Origin: an uncultured Thermomicrobia bacterium
Lineage (GTDB): Bacteria > Chloroflexota > Chloroflexia > Thermomicrobiales > JALYUS01
NCBI GenBank assembly: GCA_937968015.1
Contig: CALBSO010000136.1
Coordinates: 1-43,545 of the forward strand
Length of the DNA: 43,545 nt
Direction of reading: 5' to 3'
In this document: positions 1 to 8,582 of the stretch, in pieces
Layout: every line of letters starts with the position of its first letter
How positions within the stretch are numbered: position 1 is the stretch's first letter
Made by a program: the position numbers and the translations under genes
Notes under the pieces: generated by a model
Database searches by the model: none
What the model was told of the DNA's origin: nothing
What the model saw: the letters and a program-made list of their open reading frames with translations, nothing else

Positions 1-58
1 TCATGCCAACTACTCTACCCGCTCCCACCCGCTTCGCTCAACTGCGTAAGTCCTACAA

Positions 59-343
59 ATGAACAATGATTTGACAATTCCCTGGTGCACTGTGGCGGAT
101 AGCACATGCCCGGACGGCAACCATTACGCGCTCCAAACAACAATGACGCATGAGTTGGGGCATGCACTCGGGCTGACGCATCCCGTTGTCGGACCGCTCG
201 CTGGCGTTGTAATGGAGTGTGGGTTCGTTAAGGGTGAGAACCAACTTGTTTCGCATGATGACCACGAGGGAGCGATTTATCATTACGGCACGCGTATCAA
301 TCAGCCTGTAGCCGCTACCGTAGCTTGCAGTCCGAATGCATGA
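59..343 (+). CDS. Matrixin-like zinc metalloprotease, C-terminal fragment (probable gene remnant)
   Basis: The 94-residue frame carries HELGHALGLTH at residues 31-41, the metzincin zinc signature (three His ligands, catalytic Glu), followed by a VME segment resembling the Met-turn and a DDHEGAIYHYG tail typical of the end of matrixin domains. A full catalytic domain needs about 150 residues, so the N-terminal half and any signal peptide are missing. Reading upstream in the same frame gives a short open stretch and then TAA at 47-49. The residues just before and after the ATG still look like matrixin sequence, so this ATG is probably not the real start. Either a nonsense mutation or frameshift has broken the gene, or the window edge hides a different arrangement. 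No ribosome binding site precedes the ATG. The family call is good; whether it is expressed is doubtful. Confidence 0.55.
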   Translation: MNNDLTIPWCTVADSTCPDGNHYALQTTMTHELGHALGLTHPVVGPLAGVVMECGFVKGENQLVSHDDHEGAIYHYGTRINQPVAATVACSPNA

Positions 344-434
344 CAACCCTCTAGCCCGCGATACACCCGGCATGGCGGTGTCATCCATTGAGTGATATCC
401 GGGGAGCAACTGCTACACAAGGAGGTTTTGGCCA

Positions 435-1178
435 ATGAAATCCAAGGCGCGATCCTCTCGCGGGAGGCATCTCCCCCACCCTTTACTTCCCTTGCTCCTT
501 TGTGTGCTCCTCGTTGGCGTACTGATTACGGTGGGGCTGGCACGCCGATCCTTCGATGAGAGTGCCAAGCAGAGTACATCTATCGAGAGCACGACCCCGT
601 CGAGTGCATCTGTCGGGAACGTAATTGAAGCGACCACTCCCGAGGGCGCTGTATCCTCAAGCGGAGGGCATACAACGGAAATTGTCTACGGTGTGGATCC
701 CACGGTGAACGGCCTCACAATTGATCAGAAGATCGACCGAAGCCTCACGCTCCCAGGAATCAAGGGCGTCCTGCGGGGAGCCGTGACGGGGGATCCAACG
801 ACGCATACCGTGCCAAAAGGCGGTGGCAGTCGATTCACTTGGACCGTTGTTGATTTTCCATTTCGGGTAACGGCATTCCTTGGGCCTGTCGAGGCGCCCT
901 ATCCGATCGGCGTCGCTATTACCTTACGGATCGTTGATCTTTCTGAGGACGTGAACGCCGGGCAAAGCGGGCAAACGTTTGGGGTCGCAGCGGGTGACGA
1001 CCTTTTCGTCTACGTGCGCAATCAGGGAGTGATTGGCGGTGGCAATACCGGCACCATCCTCGTCGCTTCTCAAGCGTATGATGTTTTCACGCTCCGCAAC
1101 GGTGTCGTGTATGGCAAAGGGGAATGGGCGTCATTCGCTGAACCGCTTGCCACGTTCGAGAAGCACTTCACCCATTGA
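435..1178 (+). CDS. Membrane-anchored or secreted protein of unknown function
   Basis: I do not recognise this 247-residue protein. A strong ribosome binding site (AAGGAGG at about 419-425) supports the ATG. The N-terminus is basic, then residues about 16-36 form one hydrophobic Leu/Val-rich helix, so it is either a signal peptide or a single membrane anchor. A Ser/Thr-rich linker follows (about residues 40-80). The remaining 165 residues look like a beta-rich extracytoplasmic domain with alternating hydrophobic and polar residues and many Gly and Val. There is no Cys pair and no catalytic motif I can name. It lies just downstream of the metalloprotease remnant, in the A+T-richer left edge of the window, and may belong to the same accessory segment. 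Confidence 0.75.
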   Translation: MKSKARSSRGRHLPHPLLPLLLCVLLVGVLITVGLARRSFDESAKQSTSIESTTPSSASVGNVIEATTPEGAVSSSGGHTTEIVYGVDPTVNGLTIDQKIDRSLTLPGIKGVLRGAVTGDPTTHTVPKGGGSRFTWTVVDFPFRVTAFLGPVEAPYPIGVAITLRIVDLSEDVNAGQSGQTFGVAAGDDLFVYVRNQGVIGGGNTGTILVASQAYDVFTLRNGVVYGKGEWASFAEPLATFEKHFTH

Positions 1179-1588
1179 ACGTTACCCCTCCTCTCGGGAG
1201 AGCGCTAAAAAGTCGGGAAGCACCTGGGGACTACTCGCTCCGATATACGTCTCATGATCCGTTACCGGCCTGCGTTGGCAAAGACAAGTTGTGCGCCGCG
1301 CATCAATGCGATCGGGGCTGAACTCAGCACGCTTCCCCGCTAGGCTTCAACGCGACTGGCATCGCTGTGGCGGACGAAGTGAAAATCCGACTGCGTGATG
1401 AAGACGTGACGCTCAATCCAGCGGCACTCTGGCGCTTGGCCGGAGTAAGAAATACTCGTGAGGCAACACGCGGTCAGTCCGGACAGTACCGCGTGCAATC
1501 CCTCTGTGCCGGCGACTGGCTGCTGCCTGCCGTCCGCTGCCCGTGCTAGAATGCGCCGACTGATGCCGCGACACAGAGGGAGGGGATA
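1179..1588. other. Intergenic stretch without a supportable gene
   Basis: About 410 bases lie between the unknown secreted protein and the ThDP enzyme gene. A small hairpin (CTCTC-GG-GAGAG, near 1191-1202) follows the upstream stop codon and may aid termination. A TAGAAT hexamer at 1547-1552 could be the -10 element for the downstream gene, but I see no good -35 element at the right distance. Short open frames on both strands have no ribosome binding site and no recognisable protein, so I do not call them. Confidence 0.5.
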
Positions 1589-3319
1589 ATGAACGCATCG
1601 GAAGCGCTGGTGCAGATGCTGATTGACACCGGTGTGACGCATCTATTCGGTCTGCCGGGCGACACGAGCATGACGCTGTATGACGCGCTCTATCATCGGC
1701 GTGGCGACATCCGGCACGTCATGTTCCGCGACGAGCGTTCCGCCTCATTTGCGGCGGATGCCTACGCGCGTTTCACGAACCGGATCGGCGTCACGGAGGG
1801 GCCGTCCGGCGGTGGGGCAACCTACATCGTGCCGGGTGTCGCGGAGGCGCACGGCTCGGCGGTGCCCCTCCTCTGCCTGACAACGGATACACCGGTCTCG
1901 GAGGAGGGGCGCGGCGTCCTGACGGAACTCGACCAGGTCATGCTTTTCACCGCCGTCACGAAGTGGACGACGAAGATCAAGACGAGTGAGGGGCTGCCGG
2001 ATGCCCTGCGCCGCGCCCTCCGGCTCGCGACGAGCGGGCGGCCCGGCGCGACGCATCTTTCGCTGCCGGCCGATATATTGGCGGGCGACATTGGCGATGT
2101 TTCGACGCACACCGATCCGCTCTGGGGCAGTACACCCGCCGCACCCGTCCGGCCCGATCCCGCCGCCATTGAACGTGCCGCGCACCTGATCGAGGGGGCA
2201 GAACGCCCCATGATCGTCGCCGGTGGGGGTATTCACGCTTCTCGCGCGTGGGAGGCGCTGACGCGCTTCGCGGAGACCCTGAAGATACCTGTCGCGACGA
2301 GCATCAATGGCAAAGGGAGCATCGCGGAGACGAGCATGGTCAGCCTCGGTGTCGTCGGCGGGAACGGTGGACGCCCCTATACCCGGCGCGCCCTCATGGA
2401 TGCCGATCTCGTCTTTTTCATCGGCACACGCACCGACAGCGTGACAACACTCGACTGGAGCCTGCCCGCGAAACCGGAACACGGCGGCCCGGCGGTGATC
2501 CACCTCGATGTGGAACCGTGGGAGGTCGGCAATAATTACCATGCTGCGGTGCCACTCGTCGGCGATGCGCGTCTGGCGCTCGACGATCTTCTCGCCGCGA
2601 TCGCCTCGTCGTCCACAGTGGGCCAGCGTCACGCGTCGCGCATTGCTTCGCTCAATCGGGACGCCGCTGCATGGCGGGAGAGCGTTCGTGCGGACGGTGC
2701 GAGCGACATGCGGCCAATCCATCCGGCACGGTTGATTCGCCACCTGCGCGACGCCCTGCCGGACGATCCGCTGATCGTCGCGGACCCCGGCACACCGACG
2801 CCGTACCTCGCCGCGCAATTCGAAACGCGGGTCGCGGGGCGGGGCTTCGCGATCCCCCGCGCACACGGCGGCCTCGGCTATGCGATCGGTGGCGTCGTCG
2901 GCGCGGCGATGGCCGCACGGCCCGGTCAGCGCGTCGTGGCGATGATGGGCGATGGTTCGTTCGGCATGTCCTGCGGCGATCTGGAGACGATCAGCCGTAT
3001 CGGTGCGCCGGTCGTCGTCATCCTCTGTAACAATGGCTCATTCGGGTGGATCAAGGAGTTGCAGCACCTCTATCACGACCGCCGCTACTACTCCGTGGAC
3101 TTCTCGACAGAAACCGATTATTGCGCGATTGCCCGCGCCTTCGGCTTCAAGAGCGCGCGGGTCAGTGATCCTGCCGGCCTCGAACGCGCGATCCAGACCG
3201 CGCTTGCCGACGGTGGCCCGTATTTCCTCGATATCCTGACCGCATCCCCAATGGAGGAAACGCCCCCTGTCGCTGCCTGGGAAGCAGCCGTCGCGGCGCA
3301 CGCATCGGGCGACGACTAG
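1589..3319 (+). CDS. Thiamine-diphosphate-dependent enzyme, acetolactate synthase large-subunit-like
   Basis: At 576 residues this has the full length and three-domain order of the ThDP family: PYR domain (about 1-165), central Rossmann-like domain (about 190-330) and PP domain (about 365-545). The activating glutamate is visible in RDERSASFAADAYAR (E49), and the cofactor/Mg motif starts at GDGSFG (about 454) and ends at CNNGSFGW (about 478-485). These features define decarboxylases, synthases and carboligases of 2-oxo acids. No regulatory subunit gene (ilvN) and no other ilv gene is adjacent, so a role in branched-chain amino acid synthesis is not supported by context; glyoxylate carboligase-, sulfoacetaldehyde acetyltransferase- or benzoylformate decarboxylase-like roles are equally possible. 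A purine-rich ribosome binding site (GAGGGAGGGG) sits just before the ATG. Confidence 0.88.
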   Translation: MNASEALVQMLIDTGVTHLFGLPGDTSMTLYDALYHRRGDIRHVMFRDERSASFAADAYARFTNRIGVTEGPSGGGATYIVPGVAEAHGSAVPLLCLTTDTPVSEEGRGVLTELDQVMLFTAVTKWTTKIKTSEGLPDALRRALRLATSGRPGATHLSLPADILAGDIGDVSTHTDPLWGSTPAAPVRPDPAAIERAAHLIEGAERPMIVAGGGIHASRAWEALTRFAETLKIPVATSINGKGSIAETSMVSLGVVGGNGGRPYTRRALMDADLVFFIGTRTDSVTTLDWSLPAKPEHGGPAVIHLDVEPWEVGNNYHAAVPLVGDARLALDDLLAAIASSSTVGQRHASRIASLNRDAAAWRESVRADGASDMRPIHPARLIRHLRDALPDDPLIVADPGTPTPYLAAQFETRVAGRGFAIPRAHGGLGYAIGGVVGAAMAARPGQRVVAMMGDGSFGMSCGDLETISRIGAPVVVILCNNGSFGWIKELQHLYHDRRYYSVDFSTETDYCAIARAFGFKSARVSDPAGLERAIQTALADGGPYFLDILTASPMEETPPVAAWEAAVAAHASGDD

Positions 3320-3320
3320 G

Positions 3321-3453
3321 GGAATGGAATCGCTACGACACCAAGAAGGATCGAGCACAGAGGAAGCAAAGAGCGCTTCTTCTCTCTGCTCTCCGGGGCC
3401 TCAGCGCCCTCTGTGCTACCGTCCGTTCCTGGTGTCTTGAGCGGTTCCATTGC
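3321..3453. repeat. Long imperfect inverted repeat between two genes
   Basis: The left arm (3321-3363) and the reverse complement of the right arm (3407-3453) match over about 43-47 bases with few mismatches and small gaps: AATGGAATCGCT pairs with a copy reading AATGGAACCGCT, GACACCAAGAA with GACACCAGGAA, and AGCACAGAGG exactly. The centre is about 43 bases. The structure fills nearly the whole gap between the ThDP enzyme and the nucleoside hydrolase genes, and would form a long hairpin in a read-through transcript. It resembles a MITE-like or REP-like element more than a terminator, as it has no T-tract. The stop codon of the upstream gene ends one base before it. Confidence 0.7.
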
Positions 3454-3480
3454 TTCGACCTGTATTGAGGAGGGAATCAT

Positions 3481-4416
3481 ATGGCGATGGAGCCGATTCG
3501 GGCGATTCTGGATGTGGATACGGGTGTGGATGATGCGATGGCGATTGCCCTCGCGGTCGCCGCGCCGACGATTGATCTCGTCGCGGTGACAACGGTTGCC
3601 GGGAATGTCGAGTTGGAGCATACGACGCGCAACACGCTTCGCGTGCTCGACTACATTGGTGCGACGGATGTGCCGGTCTACCGGGGGATGAGTCGCCCGC
3701 TCGACCGGGCGCTGCACACAGCGTCGCATATCCACGGGATGGACGGCCTTGGGGGTGCGGATATCCCGCAGTCGTCACGGCGTGTCGAGGCCAGCAGCGC
3801 GCCGCAGTTCCTCATTGATGCGGCGCGGCAGTCACCCCGCGACCTGACCTTCATCTTCGTCGGGCCGCTGACCAATCTCGCCGTCGCCGTCGGCCTGGAG
3901 CCGGAGTTGCCGCGCCTCGTCAAGCGTCTCGTCATCATGGGCGGCGCATTCCGCATGCCGGGCAACACGACCGCGACCGCCGAATTCAACATCTTCGCGG
4001 ACCCGCAGGCGGCGGCGCAGGTGCTGGCGGCGGGATTCGACGCGACATGGGTCGGTCTTGATGTGACGACGCGGGCGGTGTTCTCACGCGCCCAGTGGGA
4101 CACGCTCGGAGACGCGACCGCGCCGAACGCGCAGATCGTTCGTAAGGCGGGTGCGCAAATGTTCGTCACATTCAACCGGCCGGTCTTCCAACTGCATGAT
4201 CCGCTCGCCGTCGCGGTCGCCGCGGACCCGACACTCGTAGACGCGCCGGAAGAATCGGTGATGATCGAAACCGGTGGCGACTATTCCTTCGGGCAGACCA
4301 TCATCCAGCGTCTAGGTCGCGAAGGCGGGTTCCGTACGAACGTTGCGAAGACGGTTGACGCGGAGCGTTTCGGGGCGTTTTTTACTGAGACGTTGGGGCT
4401 GCCGAAGGGGACCTAA
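3481..4416 (+). CDS. Inosine/uridine-preferring nucleoside hydrolase family protein
   Basis: The 311-residue protein matches the usual length of this family. It has the N-terminal calcium-binding signature DVDTGVDDAMAIALA (residues 11-25), the HGMDGLGG motif near residue 83-90, the FVGPLTNLA segment, the MGG..RMPGN..ATAEFNIFADPQAA block in mid-protein and a Tyr-containing C-terminal loop (residues about 260-275). These enzymes hydrolyse the N-glycosidic bond of ribonucleosides to release base and ribose for salvage; exact substrate preference cannot be read from the sequence. The first ATG is preferred because GAGGAGGG lies just upstream. The gene is probably expressed alone or with the upstream ThDP enzyme, and ends at a strong hairpin shared with the convergent prenyl synthase gene. 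Confidence 0.88.
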   Translation: MAMEPIRAILDVDTGVDDAMAIALAVAAPTIDLVAVTTVAGNVELEHTTRNTLRVLDYIGATDVPVYRGMSRPLDRALHTASHIHGMDGLGGADIPQSSRRVEASSAPQFLIDAARQSPRDLTFIFVGPLTNLAVAVGLEPELPRLVKRLVIMGGAFRMPGNTTATAEFNIFADPQAAAQVLAAGFDATWVGLDVTTRAVFSRAQWDTLGDATAPNAQIVRKAGAQMFVTFNRPVFQLHDPLAVAVAADPTLVDAPEESVMIETGGDYSFGQTIIQRLGREGGFRTNVAKTVDAERFGAFFTETLGLPKGT

Positions 4417-4419
4417 ACC

Positions 4420-4453
4420 CCTCGCCCCCTTCCCGATAAGGAAGGGGGCGAGG
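4420..4453. terminator. Bidirectional hairpin between convergent genes (member of a G/C-rich palindrome family)
   Basis: The arm CCTCGCCCCCTTCC at 4420-4433 is perfectly complementary to 4440-4453, with a six-base CGATAA loop. The 14-bp stem lies between the stop codons of the nucleoside hydrolase (+) and the prenyl synthase (-). It is followed by TTCTTA on the + strand, a weak T-tract. Similar palindromes recur at 15975-16071 and 43451-43471. Confidence 0.7.
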
Positions 4454-4456
4454 TTC

Positions 4457-5446
4457 TTACGACTTCCGTGCCGTCACGAAATCGGCCATCGCGGTGAGAT
4501 AATCACGCGGCTCGCCGGCGGGGAGCGTTTCGAGGCGCCGCTTCGCGCTCTCAACGGCGGCTTGCGCCTCCCCGATTGCGGCGTCGAGCGCGCCGGAGGT
4601 GCGGACGCGGCCAACGAGCGCGTCAATCTCAGTATCGTCCGTCTTTGTGCCGAGGACGACCTTGCGGATCAGCGCGAGATCATCACCGTCCGCGTACCGT
4701 TCGATATAGAGCATCATTGGCAATGTCAGCGTACCTTGCCGAAGGTCGGAACCGGCAGGTTTACCGATGTCTTCCGACGTTTCGCGCAGGTCGAGCACGT
4801 CGTCCACAATCTGGAAGCCTATGCCGATCTGCGTCCCATACGCACGGAGCGCCTGCACCGCGTCGGCAGGTGCGCCGGAGAGGATGCCGCCGAACTCCGC
4901 CGCAGTCGCGAAGAGGGCGGCCGTTTTGCCGTGGATGCGGCGGTCGTATTGCTGGCGCGTCTGATCCCACTGACGGGTCTGGAAAATCTCGTCCAGTTCA
5001 CCATTGCAGATGTCGCCCAAGGTCTCGGCAAAAAGCGTCATCGCCCGCAGGTTGTGTGACTTCGAGACGAGCACGGCGGATTGCGCGAAGAGATAGTCAC
5101 CGAGCAGGACGACAATCGTCGTCGGCAGCACGGAATTGAGCGTCGCCGCGCCGCGCCGGAAGAGCGCCTTATCTACCGTGTCATCGTGGATGAGGCTGGC
5201 GATGTGCAGGAGTTCGATCCCGGCGGCGGCGGGCGCGAGGCGCGCAACGTCGTCGTCGAATAGCCGCGCGGCAGCAAGCAGGACGCGCGGACGGAGCATC
5301 TTGCCCTTGGCGGCGATGATGCCATTGAGCAGGTCGGTCATCACGGGATAGTTAACCGCCACGCTCTCACGAATCGCGTCCTCAACGCGCGCGAGACCGG
5401 CATTCGTGATCGGATCGCGCAGCACATCAATGTTTGTCGCGGACAT
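4457..5446 (-). CDS. Polyprenyl diphosphate synthase (trans-isoprenyl diphosphate synthase family)
   Basis: This 329-residue protein condenses isopentenyl diphosphate units onto an allylic primer. The two aspartate-rich Mg-binding motifs are intact: DDTVD at residues 88-92 within LLHIASLIHDDTVD, and DDVLD at 215-219 within FQIVDDVLDL. The IPP-binding KGKMLRPR (47-54) and the GKT around 173-175 are also present. Length and motif spacing fit hepta-, octa- or solanesyl-diphosphate synthases that make the menaquinone or ubiquinone side chain; the residues just before the first motif are not bulky aromatics, which fits a long-chain product (inference). It is transcribed leftward, away from the ComB-like gene, and has no operon partner in the window. 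Confidence in the family is high; the chain length is uncertain. Confidence 0.9.
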   Translation of the reverse strand: MSATNIDVLRDPITNAGLARVEDAIRESVAVNYPVMTDLLNGIIAAKGKMLRPRVLLAAARLFDDDVARLAPAAAGIELLHIASLIHDDTVDKALFRRGAATLNSVLPTTIVVLLGDYLFAQSAVLVSKSHNLRAMTLFAETLGDICNGELDEIFQTRQWDQTRQQYDRRIHGKTAALFATAAEFGGILSGAPADAVQALRAYGTQIGIGFQIVDDVLDLRETSEDIGKPAGSDLRQGTLTLPMMLYIERYADGDDLALIRKVVLGTKTDDTEIDALVGRVRTSGALDAAIGEAQAAVESAKRRLETLPAGEPRDYLTAMADFVTARKS

Positions 5447-5466
5447 CGGAAGCGTCTCTGCTTTCT

Positions 5467-5486
5467 ATCCTGCTTCGTTGCAGGAT
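5467..5486 (-). promoter_or_regulatory. Small hairpin in the leader of the polyprenyl synthase gene
   Basis: ATCCTGC (5467-5473) and GCAGGAT (5480-5486) form a perfect 7-bp stem with a six-base loop, about 20 bases upstream of the leftward start codon. It could be an operator or a leader hairpin. No function can be assigned from sequence alone. Confidence 0.35.
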
Positions 5487-5712
5487 GCGGGCGGTTCAAC
5501 CGTGTGCCACCCTGGTGATAAATGTGCCGGGAACGCCCGGCCACCAGACGAAATGATACCCCCGTCACGCGCGCGCGTCCATCTATCGAGGATATACAGC
5601 CAACAACGCCACGTTGTTTGTGCAAAATCCGCAGATTCGGAACCTTCGGCATTGTGCGCTTGCGTTCCTGATAGCCAGATGGTACGGTATGCCGCGTGGG
5701 GCAGGTGTTGTG

Positions 5713-5741
5713 TTGCGCAATTATCTAAGTGAACGTACAGT
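5713..5741 (+). promoter_or_regulatory. Candidate promoter for the ComB-like gene with overlapping palindrome
   Basis: TTGCGC (5713-5718), 17 bases, then TACAGT (5736-5741) fit a housekeeping sigma promoter. The palindrome CGTAC-A-GTACG (5734-5744) overlaps the -10 hexamer, so it could be an operator. It includes ACGTACA, which recurs upstream of four other genes in this window. Confidence 0.45.
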
Positions 5742-5779
5742 ACGAACGTGTGACAATGGGTTGCTGAAGGAAGGCGCGC

Positions 5780-6625
5780 GTGCGTTTACGGGTTTCTCCA
5801 ACTGCCTCCTCGATTGGTGACTGTCGCGGCAGTGTATGCATCGTCGTGGATGTGGTACGAGCGAGTACGACGCTCCTAACGCTATGTGAGCGTGGCGCGG
5901 GGCCGATCCGCTTCGTGATTGGCCTCGACGAAGCGCGCCGCTGTGCGGCACAGTTCGGAAACGAACGGGCGCTCCTCATCGGCGAGCAGGGCGGGATCAT
6001 TGCCCCTGGATTCGATCTCGACAACTCTCCGACTGCCGCGATGACCGCCGCCGTCGCCGGTCGGGGCATCGTGATGCGGACGAGCAACGGGACGGTCGCG
6101 CTCGCGCTCCTCTCTGCCGCGCCGCTCGTGCTCGTCGGCTGCATCCGCAACGGCGCGGCGGCTATCGAGCAGGCGATTACGGAAGCGACCGCGCGAAATC
6201 TGGATGTCCTGATCGTCTGCGCGGGGCAGGAGCACGGGACGGTCTTCGCGCTCGATGACATGCTCGCGGCGGGGTTGCTCGTGGCGTGTGCCTGGGAGAA
6301 ACATGGCCCGTGGGCGTTCCCGGATCAGCAGGACGCGCCGCGCACGATTGACGAGTCCGCCCTCGCCGCCCTGACGCTCTACCGTTCATTCGTCGGGGAG
6401 CCGACAACCCCAGATACGGAAACCTTTATGCACGCGCTCCTTCAGGGCGCCGGACCGCGCTTCATCGCGACGACCGGCAGGCTTGATGACGTGCGCTATT
6501 GCGCGACAGCGAACTGTAGCGCCGTTGTGCCGCGGGTCCAGCAGACCCCGGACGGCCCGACGGTCACCAGTGGGCAACCTCTTTCGGTTCCCGCGCCCGC
6601 TGGTGCGATCCTTTCGACCGCGTAG
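5780..6625 (+). CDS. ComB-like 2-phosphosulfolactate phosphatase family protein
   Basis: The 281-residue protein carries the ComB family blocks: VVDVVRASTTLLTL (residues 23-36), a GEQGG..PGFDLDNSP segment, MRTSNGTVAL (about 98-107), and CAGQEHGTVFALDDMLAAGLL in mid-protein. Characterised ComB enzymes dephosphorylate 2-phosphosulfolactate to sulfolactate in coenzyme M synthesis. No other coenzyme M gene is present here, and family members are common in bacteria that do not make coenzyme M, so the physiological substrate is open. The start is GTG, preceded by AAGGAAGG. Its stop codon adjoins the AGGAGG that serves the next gene, 12 bases downstream, so the two are probably co-transcribed. Confidence 0.82.
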   Translation: MRLRVSPTASSIGDCRGSVCIVVDVVRASTTLLTLCERGAGPIRFVIGLDEARRCAAQFGNERALLIGEQGGIIAPGFDLDNSPTAAMTAAVAGRGIVMRTSNGTVALALLSAAPLVLVGCIRNGAAAIEQAITEATARNLDVLIVCAGQEHGTVFALDDMLAAGLLVACAWEKHGPWAFPDQQDAPRTIDESALAALTLYRSFVGEPTTPDTETFMHALLQGAGPRFIATTGRLDDVRYCATANCSAVVPRVQQTPDGPTVTSGQPLSVPAPAGAILSTA

Positions 6626-6637
6626 GAGGCCGATCGC

Positions 6638-8521
6638 TTGGCGTTACGACAACGACACTTCGCCGTGCGCAGCCGACCATACCGCCGCCCGCCGCGCCGC
6701 CTATGGCGAATGCTGGTCGGAGCGGGCGCGATCGCCGCTGTTGGGTATGGCGCGTACACCTTCGTGGGACACATTGGGGCGCGTTACGCAGGTCAGGTAG
6801 GGATATTCATCGTCAAGGATGCGTATAGCGGCAATCCGGTCGCGGGGGCACAAGTGACCGTCATCCCGCTCACCTGCCCGGATGGCGCGTGTAAGCCGGC
6901 TGAGACGACCGCGCAGGGCGTCGTCGCGCGGAAATTCAGCGCGAACGCGCGCGGCGAGGTGCATGCCCGCCTCCTCAGCGAGCGCGTCGCGGTCGTTGCA
7001 TCGCAACGCGAGTATGATGCGCGACCATTCGAACTGTCGTGGCCGCCGACCGAGCCTGCAACCCTCACCCTCCGCCCTGCCTGGGTTGCCGGGCGCATTA
7101 CGTCGCTCGGTCAGCCGCTCGCCAACGTCAAAGTGCGGGCGGTCGTGCCGGGAAAAGAGCCTGAGGCATCAGCGACGACGGACGCCGACGGTCACTACCG
7201 CCTCACCGGCGTGCCGGATGGTGCAAATCTGATCGTGGACGCACCGAATATCAGCCGCAGCCCGCATCCGATTGAGCACCGCACGGTGTTGGATCTTGCG
7301 CTCCGACCGGATGTCATCACCGGCGTGGCGCGCGATCCTCAGGGGCGCCCGCTTTCCGGCCTGACGGTTGCGGCTGGGGAGATCATCACGCAAACGGATG
7401 CGAATGGCGCGTATCGTCTCGAAGGCGTCGGTGATGGCGTGCCGCTGATCGTCAAGGGCGTCGGCTATTTGCCCCAGACGATTCCATTGGGTACGAATCT
7501 GACGCAGGACGTGACGCTCCAGCCCTTTGTGGCGAAGGGAGTGTACATGCAGGCGCCCCTGGCAGCGGATCCGGCGCAACTCGATCGGGTAATGAACCTG
7601 ATCGCCACAAAGGATCTGAACACGCTCGTCGTAGACCTCAAGGATAACAACGGTGTCGTTTACTACGACTCGAAGGTACCGCTCGCGCGGGAAGTCGGGG
7701 CGGTGCAACCCATCCTCAACGTCCCGCAGTTGTTGCAGACATTGCACGCGAAACATATCTACGCCATCGCCCGCATCGTCGTGATGGAAGACCCGATCGC
7801 GGCGACGAAGCGGCCCGATCTGGCGGTTAAGGATGCGCGCACGGGGAAGGTGTGGCGGACAACCGCCGGCCAGGCGTGGCTGAATCCAACGAATCCGCAG
7901 GTCTGGCAATACGTCAGCGATCTCGCCGAAGAGGCTGCCAACCTTGGCTTCGACGAGGTGCAGTTCGATTACGTCCGCTTCCCGTCCGACGGCAACCTGA
8001 ACGTCGCGGAATACGGCCCGACATTCAATGGTGGGCCGCAAGAGCGGCGCGCCGCCATCACGGGATTCCTGAAGATGGCGCACGCGAAAATCGCCCCGAC
8101 GCGCGCGCTGATAGGCGCCGACATCTTCGGCATCACCGCATGGCAGAAAGACGATAACGGCATCGGCCAGCAATTTGAGGACATCGCCGCACTCGTTGAT
8201 GTCATCTGCACGATGGATTACCCGTCCCACTTCTCGCGCGGCTTCAATGGCTGGGATATCCCGAACAATTACCCGTACGACGTGATCAAACAGAGCCTGA
8301 TCGAGCGCGAGAAGCGCGTCCCCGGTGTCGCGAAGAAGACGCGCCCGTGGTTGCAGGCATTTACCTACGGGCCGGGTGTGGAATACGGTACGGCGCAGAT
8401 TGACGCGCAGATTCAGGCCTGTACCGAGATGCAGAGCAGTGGTTATCTGCTCTGGAATATCACCAGCAAATACGATCCGGCTTGGCTCCCACCGAAGCCG
8501 ATACCGATGGCTGCTGGGTAG
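6638..8521 (+). CDS. Secreted or membrane-anchored putative glycoside hydrolase (DUF4015-like) with carboxypeptidase-regulatory-like repeats
   Basis: The protein (627 residues) starts at TTG, supported by AGGAGG at 6624-6629. A basic N-terminus is followed by a hydrophobic helix (about residues 25-46), so it is anchored or exported. Next come beta-sandwich domains of the carboxypeptidase-regulatory type: one near residues 60-140 and two repeats each containing a TDA(D/N)G.Y.L.GV.DG motif (about 145-210 and 225-290). The C-terminal half (about 300-620) is a TIM-barrel-like domain with LVVDLKDNNGVVYYDS, AIARIVVMEDP, and FDEVQFDYVRFPSDG, hallmarks of the putative glycosyl hydrolase family DUF4015. 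Substrate is unknown; polysaccharide or cell-envelope glycan is a reasonable guess. It follows the ComB-like gene closely and likely shares its transcript. Confidence 0.83.
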   Translation: MALRQRHFAVRSRPYRRPPRRLWRMLVGAGAIAAVGYGAYTFVGHIGARYAGQVGIFIVKDAYSGNPVAGAQVTVIPLTCPDGACKPAETTAQGVVARKFSANARGEVHARLLSERVAVVASQREYDARPFELSWPPTEPATLTLRPAWVAGRITSLGQPLANVKVRAVVPGKEPEASATTDADGHYRLTGVPDGANLIVDAPNISRSPHPIEHRTVLDLALRPDVITGVARDPQGRPLSGLTVAAGEIITQTDANGAYRLEGVGDGVPLIVKGVGYLPQTIPLGTNLTQDVTLQPFVAKGVYMQAPLAADPAQLDRVMNLIATKDLNTLVVDLKDNNGVVYYDSKVPLAREVGAVQPILNVPQLLQTLHAKHIYAIARIVVMEDPIAATKRPDLAVKDARTGKVWRTTAGQAWLNPTNPQVWQYVSDLAEEAANLGFDEVQFDYVRFPSDGNLNVAEYGPTFNGGPQERRAAITGFLKMAHAKIAPTRALIGADIFGITAWQKDDNGIGQQFEDIAALVDVICTMDYPSHFSRGFNGWDIPNNYPYDVIKQSLIEREKRVPGVAKKTRPWLQAFTYGPGVEYGTAQIDAQIQACTEMQSSGYLLWNITSKYDPAWLPPKPIPMAAG

Positions 8522-8582
8522 TGGGCAGGGGTTTCCACGGGAACCAGGCTGAAGCATGGCACTACAGAAGCGCCTGTCTTGA

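Larger units (their letters stand above)
5447..5779. other. Divergent intergenic region
   Basis: These 333 bases separate the leftward prenyl synthase from the rightward ComB-like gene. They hold the leader hairpin at 5467-5486 and the promoter candidate at 5713-5741. I find no tRNA cloverleaf and no coding frame with a ribosome binding site. Confidence 0.5.

Noticed and set aside
1367..1549. 60-residue frame in the gap before the ThDP enzyme
   Set aside because: No ribosome binding site and no protein-like pattern.
1589..3319. Calling the ThDP enzyme ilvB
   Set aside because: No ilvN or ilvC neighbour and the family contains many activities; the specific name is not supported.
5447..5779. 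Possible tRNA, based on a GGTTCAACC string near 5495
   Set aside because: No acceptor, D or anticodon stems can be drawn around it.
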